Shown: positions 1 to 6,107 of the stretch, one piece after another
Layout of the letters: each line of letters starts with the position of its first letter
How positions within the stretch are numbered: position 1 is the stretch's first letter
Source: Coriobacteriales bacterium
GTDB taxonomy: Bacteria > Actinomycetota > Coriobacteriia > Coriobacteriales > UBA8131
Length of the DNA stretch: 7,363 nt
Direction: 5' to 3'
Assembly (NCBI GenBank): GCA_031282085.1
Contig: JAITEK010000042.1
Coordinates: 1 to 7,363 of the forward strand
Translations under genes and position numbers: made by a program
Notes under the pieces: model-generated
What the model was told of the DNA's origin: nothing
Database searches by the model: none
What the model saw: only the letters and a program-made list of their open reading frames with translations

Positions 1-1088
1 GCGATAACCGGCTCGTAGTGCGCGCCGTACAGCGCGGTGCGGATGTTGTCTGTCATGCCGCCGTCTACGGCCACATAGGTGCGCACGCCGGGGATGTGCT
101 TGATGGTGCCCACGGTATACAGGGTAACCCCCGCGTTGGCAACGATGGAGCGGCCCGGCTCCACAAGGATGCGCGGCACCGGTAGCCCGTGCTCAACGCA
201 GTGCTCCTTGATGTCGTCGACGATGACCTTGCCATACTGCTGGATGGTCGCCGGTTCGTCCGGCACGCCATAGGCGATACCGAGGCCGCCGCCTGTGTCC
301 AGCTCGGAGACCACGCAGCCGGTATTGGCGCGTATCTCCTCCATAAAATGTACGATGACCTCGATGGCCTTGGCATAGGAGTTGAGCGCGAATATCTGCG
401 ACCCGATGTGCATATGCAGGCCCTTGAAGTCGATGCCGGGCAGCTCAAGCGCCTTGATGATGGCCTTGAGCGCCAGCCCGTCACGCAGGCCAAAACCGAA
501 CTTGCTGTCCTCGGAGCCGGTCTGGATGTACTCGTGGGTATCCGCGACGATGCCGGGGGTCACGCGGATGAGGATGGGCTGGCGGATGTCGCGTTCCAAG
601 GCGAGACGGTCGATACGCGCAAGCTCCTCAAAAGAATCCACCACGATGCGGCCCACTCCGGCCTCCAGGCACTCAACCAGCTCACGGACGGTCTTGTTGT
701 TGCCGTGGGCGACGATGCGTTCAGCAGGAAAGCCCGCCGCCAGCGCGATGGCCAACTCGCCGCCGCTCGAGACATCGAGGTGGCAGCCCTCCTGTGCGAC
801 GAGCCGACACATCGCCTTGGAGATAAAGGCCTTGCCAGCGTAGACAACGTCTACGTTCTTCCAGTGGTAGCGCGTCCACTCGAGGTAGTTGCGCAGCTGA
901 ACGCGGATGTGCTCCTCGTCCATGACGTACAGCGCCGTGCCGAAGGTCTGCGCCAACTCAACGGTGTCGCAGCCGCCGATGAACAGGTGCCCGTCCTTGA
1001 CCTCGGCGGTAAGCGGCAACACCGCGCCGAGCTCCATTGTGGTTTTATGATCCGGTTGCGCGTCGGGATCGTGCGCAATATGTGCCAT
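1..1088 (-). CDS. lysA: Diaminopimelate decarboxylase (LysA), 3' end cut off by the window edge
   Basis: This PLP-dependent cytoplasmic enzyme decarboxylates meso-diaminopimelate to L-lysine, the last step of lysine synthesis. The frame reads from an ATG at 1088 to the left edge without a stop, giving 362 codons of what is normally a protein of about 420 residues. Visible fold-type III motifs are YAGKAF, with the Schiff-base lysine at K86; HMHIGSQ, with its second His at 227; the glycine-rich loop DTGGGLG from residue 264; and EPGR at 310-313. The visible part ends in the typical GGMTDNIR...YGAHYEP stretch. The C-terminal CESxD active-site segment lies outside the window. The start at 1088 has GGAAGG about 10 nt upstream. 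An in-frame ATG at 1130 would add 14 residues (MVRKTRLVKEGLRH) and cannot be excluded. The gene follows argS on the same strand, an arrangement known from corynebacteria. Identification is very secure; the exact start is less so. Confidence 0.96.
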   Translation of the reverse strand, partial: MAHIAHDPDAQPDHKTTMELGAVLPLTAEVKDGHLFIGGCDTVELAQTFGTALYVMDEEHIRVQLRNYLEWTRYHWKNVDVVYAGKAFISKAMCRLVAQEGCHLDVSSGGELAIALAAGFPAERIVAHGNNKTVRELVECLEAGVGRIVVDSFEELARIDRLALERDIRQPILIRVTPGIVADTHEYIQTGSEDSKFGFGLRDGLALKAIIKALELPGIDFKGLHMHIGSQIFALNSYAKAIEVIVHFMEEIRANTGCVVSELDTGGGLGIAYGVPDEPATIQQYGKVIVDDIKEHCVEHGLPVPRILVEPGRSIVANAGVTLYTVGTIKHIPGVRTYVAVDGGMTDNIRTALYGAHYEPVI

Positions 1089-1159
1089 GTGCCTCAAGCC
1101 TTCCTTTACTAGCCGCGTTTTCCTCACCATACACCCCCACGGCTCGCAGGTGAAAAGCC

Positions 1160-1165
1160 ATTATA
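1160..1165 (-). promoter_or_regulatory. Candidate lysA promoter (-10 TATAAT)
   Basis: On the minus strand a perfect TATAAT lies 72 nt upstream of the lysA ATG at 1088 and about 30 nt upstream of the alternative ATG at 1130. The -35 is weak: the best match is TTGCGT (1185-1190), with a 19-bp spacer. Transcription would start near 1153, giving a leader of about 65 nt to the start at 1088. This suggests lysA can be transcribed on its own even though it follows argS. Inferred from sequence only. Confidence 0.55.
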
Positions 1166-1225
1166 CTATGCGCGCCCGCTCAAAACGCAAAGCGAATGCA
1201 AGTCACCCGACAATCACCCAATTTA

Positions 1226-1263
1226 TGGATTCTGGCATAAAGCCAGAATGACGCCAGAATGAC
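1226..1263 (-). repeat. Palindromic repeat, copy 1, with a partial tandem duplication
   Basis: On the plus strand ATTCTGGC (1229-1236) and GCCAGAAT (1242-1249) form a perfect 8-bp stem around the loop ATAAA. The 11-mer GCCAGAATGAC occurs twice in direct tandem (1242-1252 and 1253-1263), so one arm is duplicated. Read on the minus strand, the element is GTCATTCTGG, 7 nt, then CCAGAATCCA. This matches a second element at 5953-5979 in the opposite orientation. It lies in the gap between the argS stop codon and the lysA promoter. No T-run follows the hairpin on either strand, so it is not a typical intrinsic terminator. It looks like a small dispersed REP-like element. Confidence 0.75.
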
Positions 1264-1294
1264 GAGCGAAAAGAAGTCCATCCTCTTTCTGCCC

Positions 1295-1323
1295 GGGGCA
1301 ACTGTCCCTGCCCTGGTTGTCCC
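1295..1323 (-). other. Inverted repeat just downstream of argS, possible weak transcript 3'-end structure
   Basis: GGGGCAAC (1295-1302) can pair with GTTGTCCC (1316-1323), with one wobble and a 13-nt loop. A smaller alternative pairing exists within GGGGCAACTGTCCC (1295-1308). The structure starts 11 bp past the argS stop codon on the minus strand. No U-tract follows it, so a role as an argS terminator or mRNA 3'-end stabiliser is only possible, and chance pairing in a G/C-rich stretch is a real alternative. Confidence 0.3.
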
Positions 1324-1333
1324 GTTCCCCTCG

Positions 1334-3031
1334 TTACATCCGCTCGGGAGCGCTTACTCCGAGAAGGTTGAGGACGAGAGACAGGACGCTGCGGGTGGCG
1401 TCGGCGAGGTAGAGGCGGGAGCGGGTGAGGTTCTCGTCGTCGCCTATAACCTGGCAGCGGGTGTAAAAGGAGTGAAAACCCGTTGCCAAGTCCTCCGCGT
1501 AACGCGCGAGACGGAAGGGGGCCAAATCGCGTGCGGCGCCCTCGATGACCTCGGCAAGCTGCGAGAACAAACGCGCAAGCTCAAGCTCAGCGGGGTCGGT
1601 GAGCAACGCGAGGTCGGCGGCAGCCAGCACCTGCGAGGCAGCGGCCACATCCGCCTTGTGCAGGATGGAACAGATGCGGGCGTGCGCGTACTGCACGTAG
1701 TAGACCGGGTTGCTCGCGTCCTGCTTCTTGGCGACCTCGATGTCAAAGTCTATCGGCTGGTCGGTCGAGCGCGAGAGCATGAGGTACTTGGTCGCGTCGG
1801 CCCCCACCTCGTCAACAAGCTCCTCAAAGGTGATCATCTCGCCTGTGCGCTTGGACATGCGCACCGCCTCGCCGTCGCGGTACAGGTTCACCAGCTGGCC
1901 CAAGACGACCTCGAGTGTGCCTCCGTGTCCCAGCGCCTCGCAGGCCGCCTGCATACGTGGTATGTACCCGTGGTGGTCGGCGCCCCAGATGTTGATGAGA
2001 TACTCGCTACCCCGTTCATATTTGCTTAAATGATAGGCAATATCGGGCGCAAAGTAGGTGTAGGAACCATCCGCCTTGATGAGTACACGATCCTTGTCGT
2101 CGCCAAAGTCCGTGGTGCGAAACCACGTCGCCCCGTCTTTCTCGTAGAGGTAGCCGCGCTCCTCAAGAGCAGCAAGCATCGCCTCAACAGGACTTGCACC
2201 GCCCTGCGGCCCCTTCTCATACAGCGTGCGCTCCGAGAACCACACGTGGAAGGGCACTCCGATACGCTCACACAGCTCCTGCATATGGGTCAACATGAGC
2301 TCGTAACCGCGCTCGCGAAAGTGCTCGTCACGGGCCGCCTCATCAGCAGCGCGCCATACGTCGCCCTCCTCGTTGAGTATCTGCTGGGCGATGTCGCGCA
2401 CGTAAGCGCCGCCATAACTATCCTCGGGCATGGTGATGCTCTCGCCAAGCAGCTCAAGGTAGCGCAGGGCCACCGAGTGACCAAAAACGTCCATCTGCCT
2501 GCCCGCGTCGTTAACGTAGAACTCGCGCGTGACCTGCCAACCGGCGTGCTCGCATACGTTGCAGAGGGCATTGCCCAGCGCCGCCCAGCGCCCGTGCCCC
2601 ACGTGCATGGGCCCCGTGGGGTTGGCAGAGATAAACTCGATGTTGACGGTGCGCCCCTGCCCCGTATCGATACGGCCAAAATGCTCGCCCTGCTCACGCG
2701 CGTCGCGGATGACCTGATGCAGCGCCGCGTCCGCCAGTCGCAGGTTGATGAAGCCCGGCCCGGCAACCTCCACCGAGGCAATGAGGGCGGCCTGCTGCGC
2801 CTGCGGTATGTGCGCAGCGATAACCTCGGCTATCTCGCGGGGGCTACGCTTGAGCTCCCGGGCAAGACGCAGGGCGATGGTGCACGCCCAGTCGCCATGC
2901 GACGGGTCGCGCGGTCGCTCAACCACCGCCGCCACCTCAGCCAACGTAGGCGCCACCGGCAGCGCCAACTCGCCGCTGCGTATGGCCGCCGCAATAGCAT
3001 CCGCAACAACACCCTCGATAAGACTGCGCAT
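1334..3031 (-). CDS. argS: Arginyl-tRNA synthetase
   Basis: This class I aminoacyl-tRNA synthetase attaches arginine to tRNA-Arg in the cytoplasm. The 565-residue product has the family's usual length. Residues 1 to about 100 form the N-terminal tRNA-contacting (Add-1) domain, including the GDWACTIALRLA stretch. The Rossmann catalytic core carries SANPTGPMHVGH, with the HIGH-type motif HVGH at 143-146, then WGADHHGY at 349-356 and the KMSKS-type loop MSKR at 392-395. The C-terminal DALR-type anticodon-binding domain begins near YVQYAHARI (445-453) and ends in LLGVSAPERM. The ATG at 3031 was chosen because GGAG lies 6 nt upstream and MRSLIEG is a typical N-terminus. An in-frame ATG at 3043 would add only MEWI. 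The frame stays open up to 3247, but those extra residues have no family resemblance and contain the promoter. lysA follows in the same direction after 245 bp. Confidence 0.97.
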   Translation of the reverse strand: MRSLIEGVVADAIAAAIRSGELALPVAPTLAEVAAVVERPRDPSHGDWACTIALRLARELKRSPREIAEVIAAHIPQAQQAALIASVEVAGPGFINLRLADAALHQVIRDAREQGEHFGRIDTGQGRTVNIEFISANPTGPMHVGHGRWAALGNALCNVCEHAGWQVTREFYVNDAGRQMDVFGHSVALRYLELLGESITMPEDSYGGAYVRDIAQQILNEEGDVWRAADEAARDEHFRERGYELMLTHMQELCERIGVPFHVWFSERTLYEKGPQGGASPVEAMLAALEERGYLYEKDGATWFRTTDFGDDKDRVLIKADGSYTYFAPDIAYHLSKYERGSEYLINIWGADHHGYIPRMQAACEALGHGGTLEVVLGQLVNLYRDGEAVRMSKRTGEMITFEELVDEVGADATKYLMLSRSTDQPIDFDIEVAKKQDASNPVYYVQYAHARICSILHKADVAAASQVLAAADLALLTDPAELELARLFSQLAEVIEGAARDLAPFRLARYAEDLATGFHSFYTRCQVIGDDENLTRSRLYLADATRSVLSLVLNLLGVSAPERM

Positions 3032-3068
3032 AATCCACTCCATAAAACTCAAACCAACAAGAGCAAGA

Positions 3069-3074
3069 ATTATA
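3069..3074 (-). promoter_or_regulatory. Candidate argS promoter (-10 TATAAT)
   Basis: A perfect TATAAT on the minus strand sits 37 nt upstream of the argS ATG at 3031, so the leader would be about 30 nt. No good -35 is seen: positions 17-19 bp upstream read CCTCGC or TTCCTC. A short hairpin, GTGCG-CTA-CGCAC (3104-3116), lies just upstream of where the -35 should be and could bear on regulation. Confidence 0.55.
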
Positions 3075-3138
3075 GCGCAGGTGGCGTCTTCGCGAGGAAC
3101 ATGGTGCGCTACGCACATTTTGCAAGTCCCTGTATCGT

Positions 3139-3163
3139 ATGCGGTTGCGATCTGCAACCGCAT
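3139..3163. promoter_or_regulatory. Perfect 10-bp inverted repeat in the argS/nfeD divergent region, candidate operator
   Basis: ATGCGGTTGC (3139-3148) is repeated in exact inverted form as GCAACCGCAT (3154-3163), separated by GATCT. It lies between two divergent promoters, about 65 bp upstream of the -10 for argS and 65 bp upstream of the -35 for nfeD. It has no T-run on either side in the reading direction, so it does not look like an intrinsic terminator. A binding site for a dimeric regulator or an insulating hairpin are both possible. The structure is certain; its function is not. Confidence 0.5.
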
Positions 3164-3227
3164 CAAAAAGGAATATGCGCAACCACCCCTATGCTTACAC
3201 GGAGCAAGGTGCAGACATGCATCCGGA

Positions 3228-3255
3228 TTGTTAAAAAGCGAAACCACAGTATAAT
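3228..3255 (+). promoter_or_regulatory. Promoter of the nfeD-SPFH pair (TTGTTA-16-TATAAT)
   Basis: TTGTTA (3228-3233) and a perfect TATAAT (3250-3255) are separated by 16 bp. The predicted start near 3262 leaves a leader of about 30 nt containing GGGAGG just before the ATG at 3293. This is the best-formed promoter in the window and probably drives both plus-strand genes. Confidence 0.7.
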
Positions 3256-3292
3256 GGAAGTATACGTACCGGGCTGCCTTGAGGGAGGCTCT

Positions 3293-3745
3293 ATGGTTTG
3301 GTTTGTGTGGTTTTGGATATGGCTTGTGCTTGCCGCGGCGCTTTATGTGGGCGAGATGCTAACGACCACCTTCTTCTTGCTCCCCTTTGGGGTTGGTGCG
3401 ACCGTGGCGTTTGTCGCGTTGTTGCTCGGCGCCCCTCTCTGGCTCCAGTGGATAATCTTCATCACCGTCTCCGTCGTTGCGCTCATCGCGTTCCGCCCTC
3501 TGGCGCGGCGCTTAACAGCAACGGCTGAGCAGACAAAATCCGGCGTCGACCGGCTTATCGGCATGACGGGCAACATCATCGAGGGCAACGCGCCGTCCGG
3601 CGAGATGCGCGCCCGCATCGCCCGCGAGGTGTGGAACGTGGCAACCGAGACCGGCGAGCATCTGCCGGTCGATACCTCCGTAAAGGTACTGCGCGTAGAC
3701 GGCGTCCATCTCATCGTGGAAAAAGCGTTAAGCCAAACGGTATAA
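3293..3745 (+). CDS. NfeD-family membrane protein (short form)
   Basis: The product of 150 residues is an integral membrane protein of the short NfeD type, as found next to SPFH genes (compare E. coli YbbJ beside QmcA). Residues 2-22, 26-47 and 51-68 are hydrophobic and give two or three closely packed membrane segments. From about residue 84 a soluble OB-fold-like domain follows, with the family's typical spacing: GMTGNII (90-96), the APSGEMRAR stretch (100-108), REVWNV (111-116), LPVDTSVKVLRVDGVHLIVE (124-143). The protease domain of long NfeD proteins is absent. The ATG at 3293 has GGGAGG 4 nt upstream; the frame is open further upstream only by chance, opposite argS. An SPFH gene follows after 73 bp, and the two products very likely interact. 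The exact role of short NfeD proteins, probably assisting SPFH assembly or membrane microdomains, is not settled. Confidence 0.88.
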   Translation: MVWFVWFWIWLVLAAALYVGEMLTTTFFLLPFGVGATVAFVALLLGAPLWLQWIIFITVSVVALIAFRPLARRLTATAEQTKSGVDRLIGMTGNIIEGNAPSGEMRARIAREVWNVATETGEHLPVDTSVKVLRVDGVHLIVEKALSQTV

Positions 3746-3818
3746 ACCGGCAGCGCTGCTGGTAGGAATATCACGCTGAGCCGCAACGGCACGGAAAGAG
3801 AAACGGGAAAGGATTACC

Positions 3819-4766
3819 ATGGACGAGATTTTAGCAGTACTTGGCCCTATCACCATCATCGGCATCATCATCGTTTTTGTGGTGCTGGTGTATGCCTTCC
3901 GGTCGGTTAAGATCATCCGCCCCTATGAGAAGGGCGTGGTGGAGCGACTCGGTAAGTTCCTGCGCGTTTGGGAGCCGGGGCTGCACCTGCTCATTCCCTT
4001 CCTCGACCGTGTGACCAAGGTGGATATGCGCGAGAACGTCGTTGACGTGCCGCCTCAAGAGGTCATCACGAAGGACAACGTCGCGGTTACCGTCGACGCC
4101 GTAGTGTACTACGAGGCGACCGACCCCTTCAAACTCATCTACAACGTAACGAATTTCTACCTCGCAGCCACCAAGCTCGCGCAGACCAACCTGCGTAACG
4201 TCATCGGCGAAATGCAGCTCGACGAATCGCTTACCAGCCGCGAAAAAATCAACATCACGCTGCGCGACATACTCGACGAGGCGACCGATAAGTGGGGCGT
4301 GCGCGTGGTGCGCGTGGAGTTGCAGCGCATTGAGCCGCCGGCCGACGTGACCCAGGCCATGCACCGTCAGATGAAGGCGGAGCGCGACCGGCGCGCCATG
4401 ATCCTCGAGGCCGAAGGTGACAAAACCGCCGCTATCGAGCGCGCACTGGGCACCAAGCAAAGCGCCATCCTCGAGGCCGAGGGCAAGGCGACCGCCATCA
4501 AGGAGATCGCCGCCGCCGAGCGGGCGCAGAAGATCCTCATCGCAGAGGGCGAGGCGCAGGCAATCCGCAACGTCTTTGGCGCCATCCACGACGGCGCGCC
4601 AACGCGCGACCTCATCACCGTGCGCTACCTTGAGGCCCTCAAATACGTGGCAAACGGCAACGCGACCAAGATATTCATGCCGCTCGAGATGCAGGGTCTG
4701 GCAAGCGCCGCCGGCGTATTCGGCGAGATGCTGGAGAGCACCAAACAGGATGCGGCCACCAAATAG
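3819..4766 (+). CDS. SPFH/stomatin-type membrane protein (QmcA/paraslipin-like)
   Basis: The product is a 315-residue SPFH (band 7) protein, the usual length for this group. Residues 7-27 form a single N-terminal membrane anchor. The SPFH domain follows, with IIRPYEKGVVERLGKF (32-47), the PGLHLLIPFLD segment (53-63) and DVPPQEVITKDNVAVTVDAVVYY (76-98). RVELQRIEPP (165-174) is the stomatin signature region. An Ala/Glu-rich coiled coil spans about 178-255 and contains three related units (ILEAEG at 195-200 and 217-222, then ILIAEG at 239-244), as expected for proteins that form large rings or cages. The ATG is preceded by AAAGGA with 5 nt spacing. The gene lies 73 bp after the NfeD gene and is probably co-transcribed with it. 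Likely role: scaffolding of membrane microdomains and control of membrane protein turnover, known for the family, not shown here. Confidence 0.93.
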   Translation: MDEILAVLGPITIIGIIIVFVVLVYAFRSVKIIRPYEKGVVERLGKFLRVWEPGLHLLIPFLDRVTKVDMRENVVDVPPQEVITKDNVAVTVDAVVYYEATDPFKLIYNVTNFYLAATKLAQTNLRNVIGEMQLDESLTSREKINITLRDILDEATDKWGVRVVRVELQRIEPPADVTQAMHRQMKAERDRRAMILEAEGDKTAAIERALGTKQSAILEAEGKATAIKEIAAAERAQKILIAEGEAQAIRNVFGAIHDGAPTRDLITVRYLEALKYVANGNATKIFMPLEMQGLASAAGVFGEMLESTKQDAATK

Positions 4767-4780
4767 GCCGTTGAGCTACT

Positions 4781-5884
4781 TTAACCGAAGATGTTGAGGG
4801 CGTCCTCAAGCCCCTTGTAGTCCTCGCGCGTTGCGTCGTTGACCTGCACGTGGCAGTGGTCGCCCGGGTCGCCCGGCGCAGTAAAGTTCGCCAGGTTGTT
4901 GTCGATGACGGCGCCGATGGCGCGTATCTTCGCGATGCGCGTGGCGCCGCCTATCACCTGGTCGCCCTCCTTGATCGAGAGGTCCTCGACGTGCAGCATC
5001 ACAACGTCCAGGCCGGGATGGTCGCGAGACTGGATGTGTATCTCAAAGTCGTCCAGCAACCCGTAGAGCGAGTAGCTCTTTATCTTCACGACGGTGCCGG
5101 TGACCGGGGCATACACGTCGGTGCCCGCGAGCGCGCCCACATCCACCGAGGTCATCTCGTCACCAACCGAATCGAGGCGCCAGGTACTTATGGTCTCACC
5201 GATGAGCGGCACGTCGCCCGTGGGCTGTTGGTCGGCCGGTATGTGCGTGGTGCCGTGCTGGTCTGCCACCTTCTGCGCGTCAACGACCGTAAGAAGCGGC
5301 GTAAGCTGCAAGGCAGTATCATAGGACGCCTGGTGGAACTCTATCTCGGTGATATGATTGGCGCTGATGGGCGAGTGTATCTTGAGGCTGTCCCGCGTGG
5401 CGATCAGCGGCGTGGGCAGATAAGCGATGTTGGGGTCCCCCGGCGCGGCGCCGGCTGCCACAGCCTCCTTTGCGCGTATCTCGGCCTCGGTCGGCGCGCC
5501 CGTCTGGTTGCCGGACGCCTCAACATCCTCCGTGCCGTTTGCAGCCCTGTCGGCAGAGGGCATCCCTCCCCCAAACAGCAGAATCCCCAAAATGGTCAAC
5601 AAGCCGGCGACGGCCACCGCGGCAATACCGAGCACCAGCTTGATACGCTGTCTCCGCTTTCGTTCGCGCTCAAAACGCGCCGCCTGACGCACAAGCGTTC
5701 TGTTTCTCGAAACAGTGGGCAAAGGTTGAGGTGGTTCCTGCTGCCGCCGAAACCGCTGAGGCGAGCGCTCAACGGGTTGTCGCAGGCGACGCGGCTGCTG
5801 AGACGCCTGCTGGTGCCGTTGCTGCCGTTGTCGCGGAAACCGCTGGGACTGTCGGGACGAACGCCCTCGCATCGAATCTTTCAT
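4781..5884 (-). CDS. Membrane-anchored protein with a degenerate M23 (LytM-like) peptidase domain
   Basis: The 367-residue product has three parts. Residues 1-80 are strongly basic and rich in Arg and Gln, probably disordered and cytoplasmic. Residues 82-104 form one membrane segment, followed by a low-complexity linker to about 165 and an extracytoplasmic region. The C-terminal part resembles M23 peptidoglycan endopeptidases: VDVGALAGTDVYAPVTGTVV (247-266), VVMLHVEDLSIKEGDQV (294-310) with H298, and HCHVQV (343-348) corresponding to the family's HxH. The usual first metal ligand, the His in HxxxD, is not seen: the Asp is probably D248, and four residues before it is Met. The protein may therefore be a regulator or scaffold rather than an active hydrolase. 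There is no Shine-Dalgarno sequence before the ATG at 5884, but a promoter lies immediately upstream. Its stop codon is 14 bp from that of the convergent SPFH gene. M23-like assignment is good; activity is uncertain. Confidence 0.82.
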   Translation of the reverse strand: MKDSMRGRSSRQSQRFPRQRQQRHQQASQQPRRLRQPVERSPQRFRRQQEPPQPLPTVSRNRTLVRQAARFERERKRRQRIKLVLGIAAVAVAGLLTILGILLFGGGMPSADRAANGTEDVEASGNQTGAPTEAEIRAKEAVAAGAAPGDPNIAYLPTPLIATRDSLKIHSPISANHITEIEFHQASYDTALQLTPLLTVVDAQKVADQHGTTHIPADQQPTGDVPLIGETISTWRLDSVGDEMTSVDVGALAGTDVYAPVTGTVVKIKSYSLYGLLDDFEIHIQSRDHPGLDVVMLHVEDLSIKEGDQVIGGATRIAKIRAIGAVIDNNLANFTAPGDPGDHCHVQVNDATREDYKGLEDALNIFG

Positions 5885-5891
5885 ACTTCAA

Positions 5892-5920
5892 ATTGTACGT
5901 GACATACCCGTTCCTGTCCC
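5892..5920 (-). promoter_or_regulatory. Candidate leaderless promoter of the M23-like gene
   Basis: On the minus strand GGGACA (5915-5920), a 17-bp spacer and TACAAT (5892-5897) are followed by only 7 nt before the ATG at 5884. Transcription would then begin at or next to the A of the start codon. The lack of a usable Shine-Dalgarno sequence fits this; GAAG lies only 1 nt from the ATG. Leaderless mRNAs are common in Actinomycetota. Confidence 0.5.
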
Positions 5921-5952
5921 ACGAGAACGCCTAACGTTGTGCTCCACCGCCC

Positions 5953-5979
5953 GTCATTCTGGGCTTGTCCCAGAATCCA
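5953..5979 (+). repeat. Palindromic repeat, copy 2
   Basis: ATTCTGGG (5956-5963) and CCCAGAAT (5969-5976) form a perfect 8-bp stem around CTTGT. With flanks GTC and CCA, the 27-bp element matches copy 1 (minus strand, 1226-1252) at all positions except the closing base pair and the loop. The closing pair is C-G in copy 1 and G-C here, so the stem is preserved. It lies between the ATPase gene stop codon and the M23-like gene promoter. No T-run follows. Probably a dispersed REP-like element. Confidence 0.75.
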
Positions 5980-6107
5980 GTCTCACGCGACAGCGGGCGA
6001 CGCACAAAAGAGTGCGCGCAGCACGCCACACACAATGAAATGGGGACGTCCCACCCCTCCGTCCTAAAAATGCCAGCAAAATACCGCCCCTCTCTCTCAC
6101 ATCTCTC
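5980..6107. other. Rest of the gap between the ATPase and M23-like genes: no gene seen, minor palindromes
   Basis: No coding sequence with a credible start or family resemblance is visible here. The stretch holds a small hairpin CGCAC-AAAAGA-GTGCG (6001-6016) and a 10-bp palindrome GGGACGTCCC (6043-6052). Either could form part of the 3' end of the ATPase transcript, but neither has the form of a clear intrinsic terminator. Confidence 0.35.

Noticed and set aside
189..1112. Long plus-strand open frame (307 codons) opposite lysA
   Set aside because: It is an antisense shadow of a GC-rich gene. The opposite strand carries every motif of diaminopimelate decarboxylase, and this frame has no family resemblance.
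3032..3247. Up to 72 extra N-terminal codons for argS
   Set aside because: The extension does not resemble arginyl-tRNA synthetases. It contains the TATAAT at 3069-3074 and the perfect inverted repeat, and the ATG at 3031 has a well-spaced GGAG.
2030..3292. Long plus-strand open frame opposite argS that runs in frame into nfeD
   Set aside because: It is antisense to conserved argS motifs. The nfeD ATG at 3293 has its own promoter and ribosome binding site, and the upstream part is low-quality Arg-rich sequence.
3032..3292. Possible T-box or other riboswitch leader for argS
   Set aside because: No T-box consensus, specifier-loop architecture or terminator/antiterminator pair could be recognised, and the likely argS leader is only about 30 nt.
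3746..3763. Near-palindrome directly after the nfeD stop codon as a terminator
   Set aside because: There is almost no loop and no T-run, and the next gene follows in the same direction with its own ribosome binding site, so readthrough is more likely.
3831..4589. Minus-strand open frame of 252 codons opposite the SPFH gene
   Set aside because: It is an antisense shadow with skewed composition and no recognisable domain. The plus strand is clearly a stomatin-type protein.
4753..4770. CGGCC-8 nt-GGCCG hairpin at the end of the SPFH gene as a terminator
   Set aside because: The stem is only 5-6 bp, overlaps the coding end and stop codon, and is not followed by a T-run. A terminator between the convergent genes was not convincingly found.
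4850..5902. Plus-strand open frame of 350 codons opposite the M23-like gene
   Set aside because: It is an antisense shadow. The minus strand has a coherent membrane segment and M23 motifs.
5907..5914. Shared 8-mer CCCGTTCC near both palindromic repeats (1321-1328 and 5907-5914)
   Set aside because: It is short and GC-rich, its distance from the repeats differs, and its flanks are not conserved, so chance is sufficient.
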